A DNA stretch of 11,973 nucleotides from Deltaproteobacteria bacterium (GTDB taxonomy: Bacteria; Myxococcota; XYA12-FULL-58-9; JAUUZB01). Within the stretch, counting starts at the first letter, position 1. The number at the start of each line of letters is the position of its first letter. The notes below the pieces were generated by a model. That model did no database searches. It was not told the origin of the DNA and saw nothing but the letters and a program-made list of their open reading frames with translations. Of this stretch, positions 1 to 6,674 are shown piece after piece. Location of the stretch: the NCBI GenBank assembly GCA_030590185.1, contig JAUUZB010000032.1, positions 1-11,973 of the forward strand, written 5' to 3'. Both the position numbers and the translations under genes were made by a program.

Positions 1-155
1 ACACCGACTTCGTGATCGAGCCCTATTTTCCCGGTGGCGACTCCACGGTGCAGCCGCTCAATCTGATCGTCGATCTCTGCGACATGACCATCATCGAGCG
101 ACGTGTGGACTCGGATCCGAGCGCCACGGAGGCGGTGATCGAGGCTAGGCTGTGA
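1..155 (+). CDS. 3' end of an unrecognised gene (partial)
   Basis: The frame beginning at base 3 is open from the window edge to a TGA at 153-155 and encodes about 50 C-terminal residues, including the stretches DFVIEPYFPGG and LIVDLCDMTIIERR. The alternation of hydrophobic and polar residues suggests beta strands. The stop overlaps the GTG start of the next gene by 4 bases (GTGA), which implies translational coupling and an operon with the TlpA-like gene and the barrel gene. I do not recognise the family from this fragment. From its context in an export and envelope operon it may be a periplasmic protein or lipoprotein, but that is inference. The 5' end lies outside the window. Confidence 0.7.
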   Translation, partial: TDFVIEPYFPGGDSTVQPLNLIVDLCDMTIIERRVDSDPSATEAVIEARL

Positions 156-700
156 GCCGGGGCGTGGCGCGTACCACCGTTGCGGTGGGCGGGGTCCTGC
201 TGGCCCTCTCGCTGGCGGCTCCCGCGGCCTGGGCCGGCGGCGGAGCCTTCGTGTTGGAGCCGGCTGGCGAGCGCAAGACCCTGCCGCGTTTCGAGCTCAA
301 GACCCTGAAGGGCAAGCGCCTGCGCAACCAGGACGTCGTGGGCAAGGTCGCGGTGGTCAGCTTCTGGGCCACCTGGTGCACACCCTGCAAACACGAGCTC
401 ACCGAGCTCGATGCCTATCGCAAAAAGGTCGGTGAGGATCGCCTGGCGCTATTTGCCATCGCCACCGACGGGCCGGAGACCGTGGCCAACGTGCGCAGCA
501 TGGTGCGGCGCAAGCGGTGGAGCCATACGGTGGCCACCGATCTGAGCGGCTCGGTGAGCGCCAAGCTCAACCCGCGCGGCTCGGTGCCCTACACCATCTT
601 CCTCGACAAATCGGGTCGTATCGCCTACGCCCACGGTGGCTACCAGAATGGCGATGAGGTCCACTACCGCGCCCTTCTCGAGAAGCTCTTGGCCGAGTAG
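152..700 (+). CDS. TlpA-like periplasmic thiol-disulfide oxidoreductase
   Basis: This 182-residue protein has the thioredoxin fold of the TlpA/ResA group, which exchanges disulfides with partner proteins outside the cytoplasmic membrane. Residues 1-28 form a Sec signal peptide: a basic start, a hydrophobic core, and AWA before a glycine run. The active site FWATWCTPCK is at 71-80, with cysteines 76 and 79 spaced CXXC. The cis-proline region GSVPYTIF lies at 143-150 (Pro146) and is followed by a typical LDKSGRI hairpin. The length suits a one-domain TlpA. The start is a GTG at 152, overlapping the previous stop, with a GAGG-like ribosome site a few bases upstream. The next gene starts 18 bases downstream, and its product has a single CX4C cysteine pair that could be its client. 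The fold is certain; the substrate is inferred. Confidence 0.93.
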   Translation: MSRGVARTTVAVGGVLLALSLAAPAAWAGGGAFVLEPAGERKTLPRFELKTLKGKRLRNQDVVGKVAVVSFWATWCTPCKHELTELDAYRKKVGEDRLALFAIATDGPETVANVRSMVRRKRWSHTVATDLSGSVSAKLNPRGSVPYTIFLDKSGRIAYAHGGYQNGDEVHYRALLEKLLAE

Positions 701-718
701 ACCGGAGTCGACGTTCCC

Positions 719-2254
719 GTGCCTCGCCTCGCCTCGCTCGCCAGCCTCACGACCGCGATGGTTCTGGCCGCGGGCGGTGCGCGGGCCGACGATGTCAGCG
801 ACATCGACGTCACGGTCACCCACTCGACCACCGCCGAGTCGCACATCGACAACGCCAACGGCAACGTCGATGATGACAACTACGGGATCCTGATCAACCG
901 CATCAACCTGAACGGTCACGCCGGTGATCTCAGCGCCCACCTACGGCTCGACACCACCACCTTCTATGAGCGTCCAGAGCCGAGCGGCTTGCCCTACAAG
1001 AACGATCTGCGCCTCGAGCGCTTCAAGGCCGAGTATCAGCTCGGCGATTGGCGGTTGGTGGGCGGTGATTTCTACCGCCAGCTCGGTCGCGGCATCCTGC
1101 TCTCCCTGCGCAAGGAGGATGAGGTCGGCGTTGACAACACGATCCGTGGCGGTGAGATCCGCTACAGCGGAGATGCCCACGAGGCGAGCTTGTTCGCCGG
1201 CGCCGTGAACCCGGTCAACCTCGACACGGTGTCACAAAAGTTCGTCAAGGACACCAACGACGTCATGGTCGGCGGCGAGTACCACTTCCGCGGTTGGGAT
1301 GGCGTCGACCTCGGCGCCCACGCCCTGTTTCTCTATCCCCGCGTTAGTCTGCTGGAGAGCGACCAGGATTGGTCGCAGAGCTTTGGAGCGTTCTTCGAGC
1401 TGAGCGAAATCACCGATTGGCTGTCGGTCTACGGGGAGGCAGACGGTCAGGTTCGGATGTTGGCCGGCACCGAACAGTTCGGGATCGCCGCCTACGGCAC
1501 CGCTGACCTCCACTTCGGAGACACGACTTTTCTATTGGAGGGCATCTACATTAGCGGCTTCGAGCAGCTCGGCAGCACCAACACCGCGGTTGGCAACCGC
1601 ACCGCCTACAACCGCGTGCCCACCCTGCAGCGAATCCAGGAGGAGGTCTTGAATTCGCGGGACGCCGTGGGCGGCCGCCTCAAGGTGGAACAATATATCG
1701 AGAGCATCGATCTGGTCTTGATCGGGAACGCCCTGGTGCGTTTCGCGGGCGAGGACCAGGAGGTACGGCAACTCCACGGTTGGGGCGGCGGCGAGCTCGG
1801 CCTATGGAACGGGGCGTCGCCGCTCAAGCTCACCGTCGGCTACCGCAACGAAACCCAAAACGACGCCTTCCTAAAATCGATGGTTCACTTCTCCGTCGAT
1901 TGGTCCTTTCCCATCGGAGGAGGCTTTGCCCTCCACCCGGCCAGCGACACCGAGTACCGCGAGCTGGGCGAGCGAGATTATTGGCGCGGCAGCACGTACC
2001 TCGGCCTGGAGAAGAGTGGGGTCGGGAACGTCACCTTCGAGCTCGGCTACGACACCCTCGCGGAGGGCACGGTCGATGAGGAGGAGATTCGAACCATCTT
2101 CTTCGCGGGCATCGTTGGCCTCGAGGTGAGTAGTGCGCTCAAGCTCAACGTGGTGGGGGGCACCCAACGGGGCGGACTCAAGTGCGTGTCAGGGGTGTGC
2201 CGCGAGTACCCGGCCTTTGCCGGGGCGAGGGTGGAGGTGGTGGGACGCTGGTAG
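719..2254 (+). CDS. Predicted outer-membrane beta-barrel protein, DUF6029-like
   Basis: This 511-residue exported protein starts at GTG 719. The next in-frame start, ATG 758, would cut into the signal peptide (residues 1 to about 23, ending ARA before DD), so GTG is preferred. The mature part is full of alternating strands with aromatic ends (for example HLRLDTTTFYER, LGAHALFLYPRV, VTFELGYDTL) and ends in tryptophan, as outer-membrane barrels often do. The segment GGDFYRQLGRGILLS near residues 114-128, followed by VGVDNTIRG, and the C-terminal RGGLKCVSGVCREYPAF block resemble what I recall of DUF6029 proteins. Cys489 and Cys494 are the only cysteines and form CX4C. The gene sits 18 bases after the TlpA-like gene, so the two are probably cotranscribed. 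The barrel call is strong; the family assignment is from memory, and the transported ligand, if any, is unknown. Confidence 0.8.
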   Translation: MPRLASLASLTTAMVLAAGGARADDVSDIDVTVTHSTTAESHIDNANGNVDDDNYGILINRINLNGHAGDLSAHLRLDTTTFYERPEPSGLPYKNDLRLERFKAEYQLGDWRLVGGDFYRQLGRGILLSLRKEDEVGVDNTIRGGEIRYSGDAHEASLFAGAVNPVNLDTVSQKFVKDTNDVMVGGEYHFRGWDGVDLGAHALFLYPRVSLLESDQDWSQSFGAFFELSEITDWLSVYGEADGQVRMLAGTEQFGIAAYGTADLHFGDTTFLLEGIYISGFEQLGSTNTAVGNRTAYNRVPTLQRIQEEVLNSRDAVGGRLKVEQYIESIDLVLIGNALVRFAGEDQEVRQLHGWGGGELGLWNGASPLKLTVGYRNETQNDAFLKSMVHFSVDWSFPIGGGFALHPASDTEYRELGERDYWRGSTYLGLEKSGVGNVTFELGYDTLAEGTVDEEEIRTIFFAGIVGLEVSSALKLNVVGGTQRGGLKCVSGVCREYPAFAGARVEVVGRW

Positions 2255-2276
2255 GCGGTTGGTAGCGAGGGCCTGA

Positions 2277-2771
2277 CTAGAGCAGGTCCAGCTCCCTGTC
2301 GATCTTCCGGCGGTGCTCGAGGTCCTTCTGGATCTTGTCCTGAAGGCCCGGCCCTGAGTCAGCCTCCTCCAGGGGTGGTAGGCTCAGGACGAACTGTTGC
2401 AGCTCCTTGGTGCCGTCCTGCCCCGTGGCGTTGCGTACCAGCTCCCAAGCTTTGTCCCAGGTCTCTCCAGCGAGGTCGGAGTCGAAGGCGTTCTCTCGCA
2501 ACTCTTGGCAGTAGGCGGCGATCTCGTCGAGGGCCCGGCGCTCGGTGGCCTTTAGCTTGCGCTTGATGCCGCGGCCGCGTTTGTCGTCCTCGAACAGGAG
2601 CTTTTGGTGCAGACCGCTCTTGAAGGTCACGCGCAGCATGCTCAGCACGCCAACTCCAACGACGACGCCACCCCACAGTGGGGTGACCGTGGCCGCCAGG
2701 ACGCCGCCAATCAGGACCGTGAACCAGAAGCCGGGTCGGCTCAGGGCGTGTTTGAGGGTGCGAGCGCTCAT
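2277..2771 (-). CDS. Small two-span membrane protein with cytoplasmic helical tail, unknown function
   Basis: This 164-residue protein is not one I recognise. Residues about 14-32 and 34-48 are hydrophobic and separated by a short turn (TPLWGG), giving a membrane hairpin. Basic residues flank it on both sides (RTLKHALSR before; FKSGLHQK and KRGRGIKRKLK after), so by the positive-inside rule both ends face the cytoplasm. The remaining 110 or so residues are charged and mostly helical (ATERRALDEIAAYCQELRE, then a C-terminal DKIQKDLEHRRKIDRELDLL), possibly coiled coil. The start is ATG 2771 with an AAGGAT ribosome site upstream. It is the last gene of the - strand series, 75 bases after the FN3-containing membrane protein, which suggests a shared complex. 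It converges on the barrel gene with a 22-base gap. Confidence 0.8.
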   Translation of the reverse strand: MSARTLKHALSRPGFWFTVLIGGVLAATVTPLWGGVVVGVGVLSMLRVTFKSGLHQKLLFEDDKRGRGIKRKLKATERRALDEIAAYCQELRENAFDSDLAGETWDKAWELVRNATGQDGTKELQQFVLSLPPLEEADSGPGLQDKIQKDLEHRRKIDRELDLL

Positions 2772-2775
2772 CTTC

Positions 2776-2783
2776 TATCCTTG
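2776..2783 (-). promoter_or_regulatory. Ribosome binding site of the two-span membrane protein gene
   Basis: On the - strand the bases AAGGATAG lie about 5 bases before ATG 2771. This is a good purine-rich Shine-Dalgarno match. It fixes the start and indicates independent translation initiation despite the 75-base gap from the preceding gene. Confidence 0.55.
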
Positions 2784-2846
2784 CTAGCCCGGTGGGAAAG
2801 CACAGGTCAAGTCTGGGCGTCTGAGCTTCAGTTGCGATTCGTCGCC

Positions 2847-5441
2847 TCAACGGCGTCGTGGGATCAGCCCGCGAATCACAAAGGAGAGGGTTCCGCTGCT
2901 CAGCAGCGCCATCAGGATCCAAAACAAGAGCCGGAAGCCCGCCAACTTGTCAGCTGGCCGCAGCGCCAGCTTGAGGGCACTGGTGCTCGCGGCCAAGTCG
3001 CCGACCTCCTCGCGGATGGCAGCAAGGCGCGCCTCACCGGTGAGGTCCTCCCAGGCCAACCAGGCGAGCAACTCCTTGAACAGTGGATCTGGCATGTAGG
3101 CCGGTGGGCGTGCGAGCGCGGCCCGTTGCTCCGCCGCCGTGCGCGTCTCCCAATCTGGCCACCGCACTCCCAGGCGCGCCGGCTCGGGCAAGCTGTCGTA
3201 CCAGGCGCGCAGCGCCGCGGAGCGTTCTGACTCGGCGAGGTCGTTCCACCAGGCGTCTAGGCGTGCCTGCTCGAGCACGCCGCGGGAGCTCCACCAGATG
3301 AGCAGACGGGCAGGGGCTTCGGCCGCCGCCCTCGTGTCGTCGTCGCCGCTGAACCGGGGCTCGAGCCATGAACGGTGGGCTGCGTTGAGGCTCTGGCGCC
3401 AACCCTGCCGTGCGGTTTGCCGTGCGGCCTCATCGAGAAGCGACCACCAGCGGTCAACCTCGTCGGCCAGCTGGGGCGGTTGGCTGGCGAGGAAGATCTC
3501 CGCCCTTGCCCAGGGCTCGTCGCGTTCGCTCAGGGACAGATCCCAACTCCCCAGGAAACGTCCCTTCTCTTTCGCGGCTAGCGTCGCGGTCATCCCACGA
3601 AGCCAGCCAATCCGTGCCTCCTCTGGGGCCGAGGACCACCAGCGCAGCCAGACCTGCTCGGAGTCCTCCCGTTGACCGAAGCGTAGCTTGGCCTCCTCGT
3701 AGAGCGCCTCATCCTTGAAACGCTGGATCATCTGGCGCTCATGGGTCGTCGGTCGCTCGAGGTACCCAGCCCCGGCGGCCGCGAGCACCAGATCTTGGCT
3801 CGGGTCGTGGCTCAGGACCTCAGAGAACTCGCAGGCCGCGGTGGTGCGACCCGGCTGTCCAGCGGCGGTGACCGCGTAGACTCGGTACTGGAGACCTCGT
3901 CGCAACAGCTCGAGGGGGGGATGATCCACGAAGCTCGATTCGCCAGCCGGGAGCTCAGCAATGATCCGGCCGCGATCCTGGCCGGTGCTGGCGCGGCGCT
4001 CGACGGCGTAGAGAGCGATGAGGGGCAGATCGTGGGCGCGGGCGAGCGCCTCATGGGCATCGGCGGCCTCGCCATAGCGCTGCGGGTCGCTGTCCGCCAG
4101 GCGCCAGCGCACCTCGACGGCGTCGGCGAGATGGTAAAAGTCGGGTGCGTCGGGTGGGGGTGCCACCGCCTCCGCGGTGACCAGCCGCGCGCCGTCGGGA
4201 CGGGGGGGCAGGAAGGCGGAGCGTGCCTCAGGCCCCTCGCCCTCGACGCCGAAGGAGCTGACCGGGAGGACGCGGTAGAGGGGGGCGCTCACCGGCAGGG
4301 TCTCGAGATTTTCAGTATACCGCGTGCGCCCGGGGGCTAAGGTCGCGACTCGCACCGCCTCCGGGGCGAGGGCCTCGAGCGCCTCCTCGGCCGCGGCGTC
4401 TGCCTGCGCCCGAGATTTTCCCTGGCATTGAAACATCACTCGAAGTTGCTCCAGCGTGGCGGCGCGATCCTCGCGGCGGTAGATGCGCAGCTCGGCGACA
4501 GCGGTGGCCCCCACCGGTGGCGCGCTCCACTCGAGGTGGGCTTTGCCGCCCTTCTCACCGTCGGGCACCAGCTCGACGGATTGCAGCGGGCTCGGAATCG
4601 CAGCCGGCGCCGCCTCCATGGCGACGATCACCGGCTCGAGCTCTGCCAGGCGCAGCTCCACCCGGGCGACGATCAGCTCGAGGACGGCGGTCGAGATCTG
4701 GGGCGGGATCTGCATGTCGACGATCGGCTCCCCATCGGTGGCGGTGAGGTCGATCCCCATCTGACGGGCTGCGGCCCAGACATCTAACAGGTGCCCGAGG
4801 GCGATCTCGGTACGGCGAAAGGCGCCCGCTATGCCGTCGGGGTTGGCGCGTTGGCGACGCCGGACGTTGATCTCCTCCTCGGCGGCTGCGAATTCGTCGA
4901 GGGCGTCGGACAGCTCATCGTAGATGGCGCTCTGGTCGATCACCCGGGCGAGGATCGGGCGCTTCCGGGAAAAGAGGTCGACGACGGCGTGGGCGCTTCG
5001 GGCGAGCTCGCGCAGGGCAACGACGAAGGCGCGGCTTGGCCCAGGGATTTGATGGAGGTGATCAGCCGCGGCGAGCGCGTCGAGGGCGTCCATGGCCTCG
5101 GCATGATAGCCGCGGGCGATCGGCGGCAGGCTAGCCTCGGGGATACGATGCCGCAGGGTGCGGGCGATCCGCGCGTAGACCTCAACCACCGGCTCGGGCG
5201 GCGGGTCGCTGGGCGTGGCCTCGTCGGCTCCCCCGGCCTCGCGTACTCGCCGGGTGGCGACCACTAGCTCGACGAGAGAGAGGCGATAGAGATCGAGGAC
5301 CGACTCGAAGGTCGCGGCCGCACGGTGAAGGCTGCCGACCTGCGCCGGCGTTCGAAGCGTGGGCGCCGACGGCTCAGGGGAGGCTCCCTGGGCTCGAGCG
5401 CAGAACGCGGCGACAATCAGCAGCGGTAGAAAAGAGCGCAT
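2847..5441 (-). CDS. Exported single-span membrane protein with two FN3-like domains and a Trp-rich helical region
   Basis: This 864-residue protein is not a named family to me. Residues 1 to about 18 form a signal peptide (ending CARAQG; no lipobox). Residues 30-285 are helical and rich in Ala, Leu, Arg and Glu. Two fibronectin-type-III-like domains follow, at about 287-412 (HLEWSAPP, LRIYRRED, APLYRVLPVSSFG) and 438-545 (VEVRWRL, YAVERR, LQYRVYAVTAAG). Residues 598-800 are helical and hold 19 tryptophans, often as WW pairs about 15 residues apart. A transmembrane helix (about 836-857) ends in PRRR, giving a large periplasmic domain and a short cytoplasmic tail. The start is ATG 5441, 3 bases after the preceding stop, with no clear ribosome site, so translation is probably coupled. 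The FN3 domains suggest a protein- or glycan-binding scaffold, and the helical protein downstream is a likely partner; both points are inference. Confidence 0.85.
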   Translation of the reverse strand: MRSFLPLLIVAAFCARAQGASPEPSAPTLRTPAQVGSLHRAAATFESVLDLYRLSLVELVVATRRVREAGGADEATPSDPPPEPVVEVYARIARTLRHRIPEASLPPIARGYHAEAMDALDALAAADHLHQIPGPSRAFVVALRELARSAHAVVDLFSRKRPILARVIDQSAIYDELSDALDEFAAAEEEINVRRRQRANPDGIAGAFRRTEIALGHLLDVWAAARQMGIDLTATDGEPIVDMQIPPQISTAVLELIVARVELRLAELEPVIVAMEAAPAAIPSPLQSVELVPDGEKGGKAHLEWSAPPVGATAVAELRIYRREDRAATLEQLRVMFQCQGKSRAQADAAAEEALEALAPEAVRVATLAPGRTRYTENLETLPVSAPLYRVLPVSSFGVEGEGPEARSAFLPPRPDGARLVTAEAVAPPPDAPDFYHLADAVEVRWRLADSDPQRYGEAADAHEALARAHDLPLIALYAVERRASTGQDRGRIIAELPAGESSFVDHPPLELLRRGLQYRVYAVTAAGQPGRTTAACEFSEVLSHDPSQDLVLAAAGAGYLERPTTHERQMIQRFKDEALYEEAKLRFGQREDSEQVWLRWWSSAPEEARIGWLRGMTATLAAKEKGRFLGSWDLSLSERDEPWARAEIFLASQPPQLADEVDRWWSLLDEAARQTARQGWRQSLNAAHRSWLEPRFSGDDDTRAAAEAPARLLIWWSSRGVLEQARLDAWWNDLAESERSAALRAWYDSLPEPARLGVRWPDWETRTAAEQRAALARPPAYMPDPLFKELLAWLAWEDLTGEARLAAIREEVGDLAASTSALKLALRPADKLAGFRLLFWILMALLSSGTLSFVIRGLIPRRR

Positions 5442-5444
5442 GGA

Positions 5445-6674
5445 TTAGTATTGCAGCTCGATCTCCAGATCGCTCATCGGATAGGCCGCGCAGGCGTGAA
5501 AGAAGTCGTTGTTCCGGTCCGCTTCACGTCGCCCGTCGTTTTGAGGAGACATGAACAACTCCCCCGCCAGCCGGCGTGTGCGGCACAAGCCACATTCACC
5601 CGAGCGGCAGTCGGAGTCCGGGGTTAGCTTGGCCCGCTCGAGCGCGACCAGGACGCTCTCTCTCGCCACCGCTGGAATCTCGTGGTGCTCGTGGCCGCGT
5701 TGGACCTGGATGGTGTATTGCGCGTCCGCCCTGTCGCGGGGGAACCCCCGGGCGACGGTGATGTCGACCGGCACGCCAAAGACCTCGCGGCGGATCCGTC
5801 GGCTCGGCACGCCGATCACCGCCAACTCGTTCTGTACGAAGTCGTACATCACCTGTGGCCCGCAGATGAAGATGCTGCAGTCGAGCAGGGTTTCGCGGCC
5901 AAGCGTACGCTCGAGCAGATCGGCGTTGAGAAACCCGGTCTCGCAGCCGTCAAAGGCCTGACCGTCGCCGCTCAGGATGTGTACGACACGCAACCGGTCC
6001 GGAGCCTGGCTGACGAGAGCATCGAGCTCATCCCGGAAGATGATGTCATCGGCGGCGATGCTGCCGTAGAGGATGGTCAGCCGGGCGTCGAGGTCGCCGT
6101 GTATCAGCTCGCGGGCCATGGCGCGAAACGGGGTGATCCCACAGCCGCCCGCCAGCGCGACGATGTGTGGTGTGTCGCGCAACGGGTCCAGGTAGAAGAA
6201 CCCCGTTGGCCCGGAGGTCTCGACCCGGGTACCAACGGACCAATGCTTCCACACGTGAGGGGTGAAGAAACCCTCGGTGCGCAGCTTGACCGTGATGTCG
6301 TAGTGCCCCTTGAGCGCGTCGAGCGGTGCGGAGGAGATGGAGAACGGCCGGGTGACCGCGAAACCATCGATCATCAGCTTGAGGCTGATGTACTGGCCGG
6401 CTCGGAAATAGGCCAGGCAGCGGGTGGTGGAGTCTGGGTCTGGGATAAGGCGAAAGGTGCGGGTGGTTGGGGTCTCCTGGCGGACGGACTCGACGATTAG
6501 GTGTTGGCGCTCCGGGTGGAGCTGGGCGGCAAGGTCGCGGATCGGATCTGCGGTTGAGGGTTGGCGCGAGGCATTGGCGAAGCGCTGGCGCCGTTGCGGC
6601 AACAACTCACGGAAGGCGATCAGATCGCGCACGTGCCCCTTGACCTTGATCGGTCGTTTGATCGGGATCTTCAT
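5445..6674 (-). CDS. FAD/NAD(P)H-dependent [2Fe-2S] ferredoxin-type reductase
   Basis: This 409-residue protein has the layout of class IB electron-transfer reductases such as PaaE, Hcr and VanB. The FAD domain (about 56-165) carries RPFSISSAP at 109-117, the flavin-binding RXXS signature. The NAD(P) domain (about 168-290) carries GGCGITPFRAM at 176-186 and CGP at 271-273. A C-terminal plant-type ferredoxin domain (about 315-409) has cluster ligands Cys356, Cys361, Cys364 and Cys395 (CX4CX2CX30C). It should pass electrons from NAD(P)H through FAD to the iron-sulfur centre and then to a partner. The first 55 residues are a basic extension (MKIPIKRPIKVKGHVRD) that the core family does not need, possibly for docking. 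ATG 6674 overlaps the stop of the CrtI-like gene (ATGA) and has a strong GGGAGGGG site, so that flavoenzyme is the probable electron acceptor. Confidence 0.92.
   Translation of the reverse strand: MKIPIKRPIKVKGHVRDLIAFRELLPQRRQRFANASRQPSTADPIRDLAAQLHPERQHLIVESVRQETPTTRTFRLIPDPDSTTRCLAYFRAGQYISLKLMIDGFAVTRPFSISSAPLDALKGHYDITVKLRTEGFFTPHVWKHWSVGTRVETSGPTGFFYLDPLRDTPHIVALAGGCGITPFRAMARELIHGDLDARLTILYGSIAADDIIFRDELDALVSQAPDRLRVVHILSGDGQAFDGCETGFLNADLLERTLGRETLLDCSIFICGPQVMYDFVQNELAVIGVPSRRIRREVFGVPVDITVARGFPRDRADAQYTIQVQRGHEHHEIPAVARESVLVALERAKLTPDSDCRSGECGLCRTRRLAGELFMSPQNDGRREADRNNDFFHACAAYPMSDLEIELQY

Noticed and set aside
110..121. Perfect 12-base palindrome CTCGGATCCGAG
   Set aside because: It lies inside coding sequence of the partial upstream gene, occurs once, and is compatible with ordinary codon content. 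There is no sign of an operator or attachment site.
2269..2289. Possible bidirectional terminator between convergent genes (GGGCCTG / CAGGTCC)
   Set aside because: The 7-base stem includes a G-T pair that becomes a mismatch on the other strand, overlaps the stop of the 164-residue gene, and has no T-run.
2783..2810. Promoter-like TTGACC on the - strand before the two-span membrane protein gene
   Set aside because: No acceptable -10 lies 16-18 bases downstream, and any start would fall on the ribosome site.
3741..4340. 199-codon open frame on the + strand
   Set aside because: It is a shadow of the large FN3-containing gene, with a Gly/Arg/Ala-biased translation.
5682..6500. 272-codon open frame on the + strand
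   Set aside because: It is antisense to the well-supported [2Fe-2S] reductase and has no recognisable motif.
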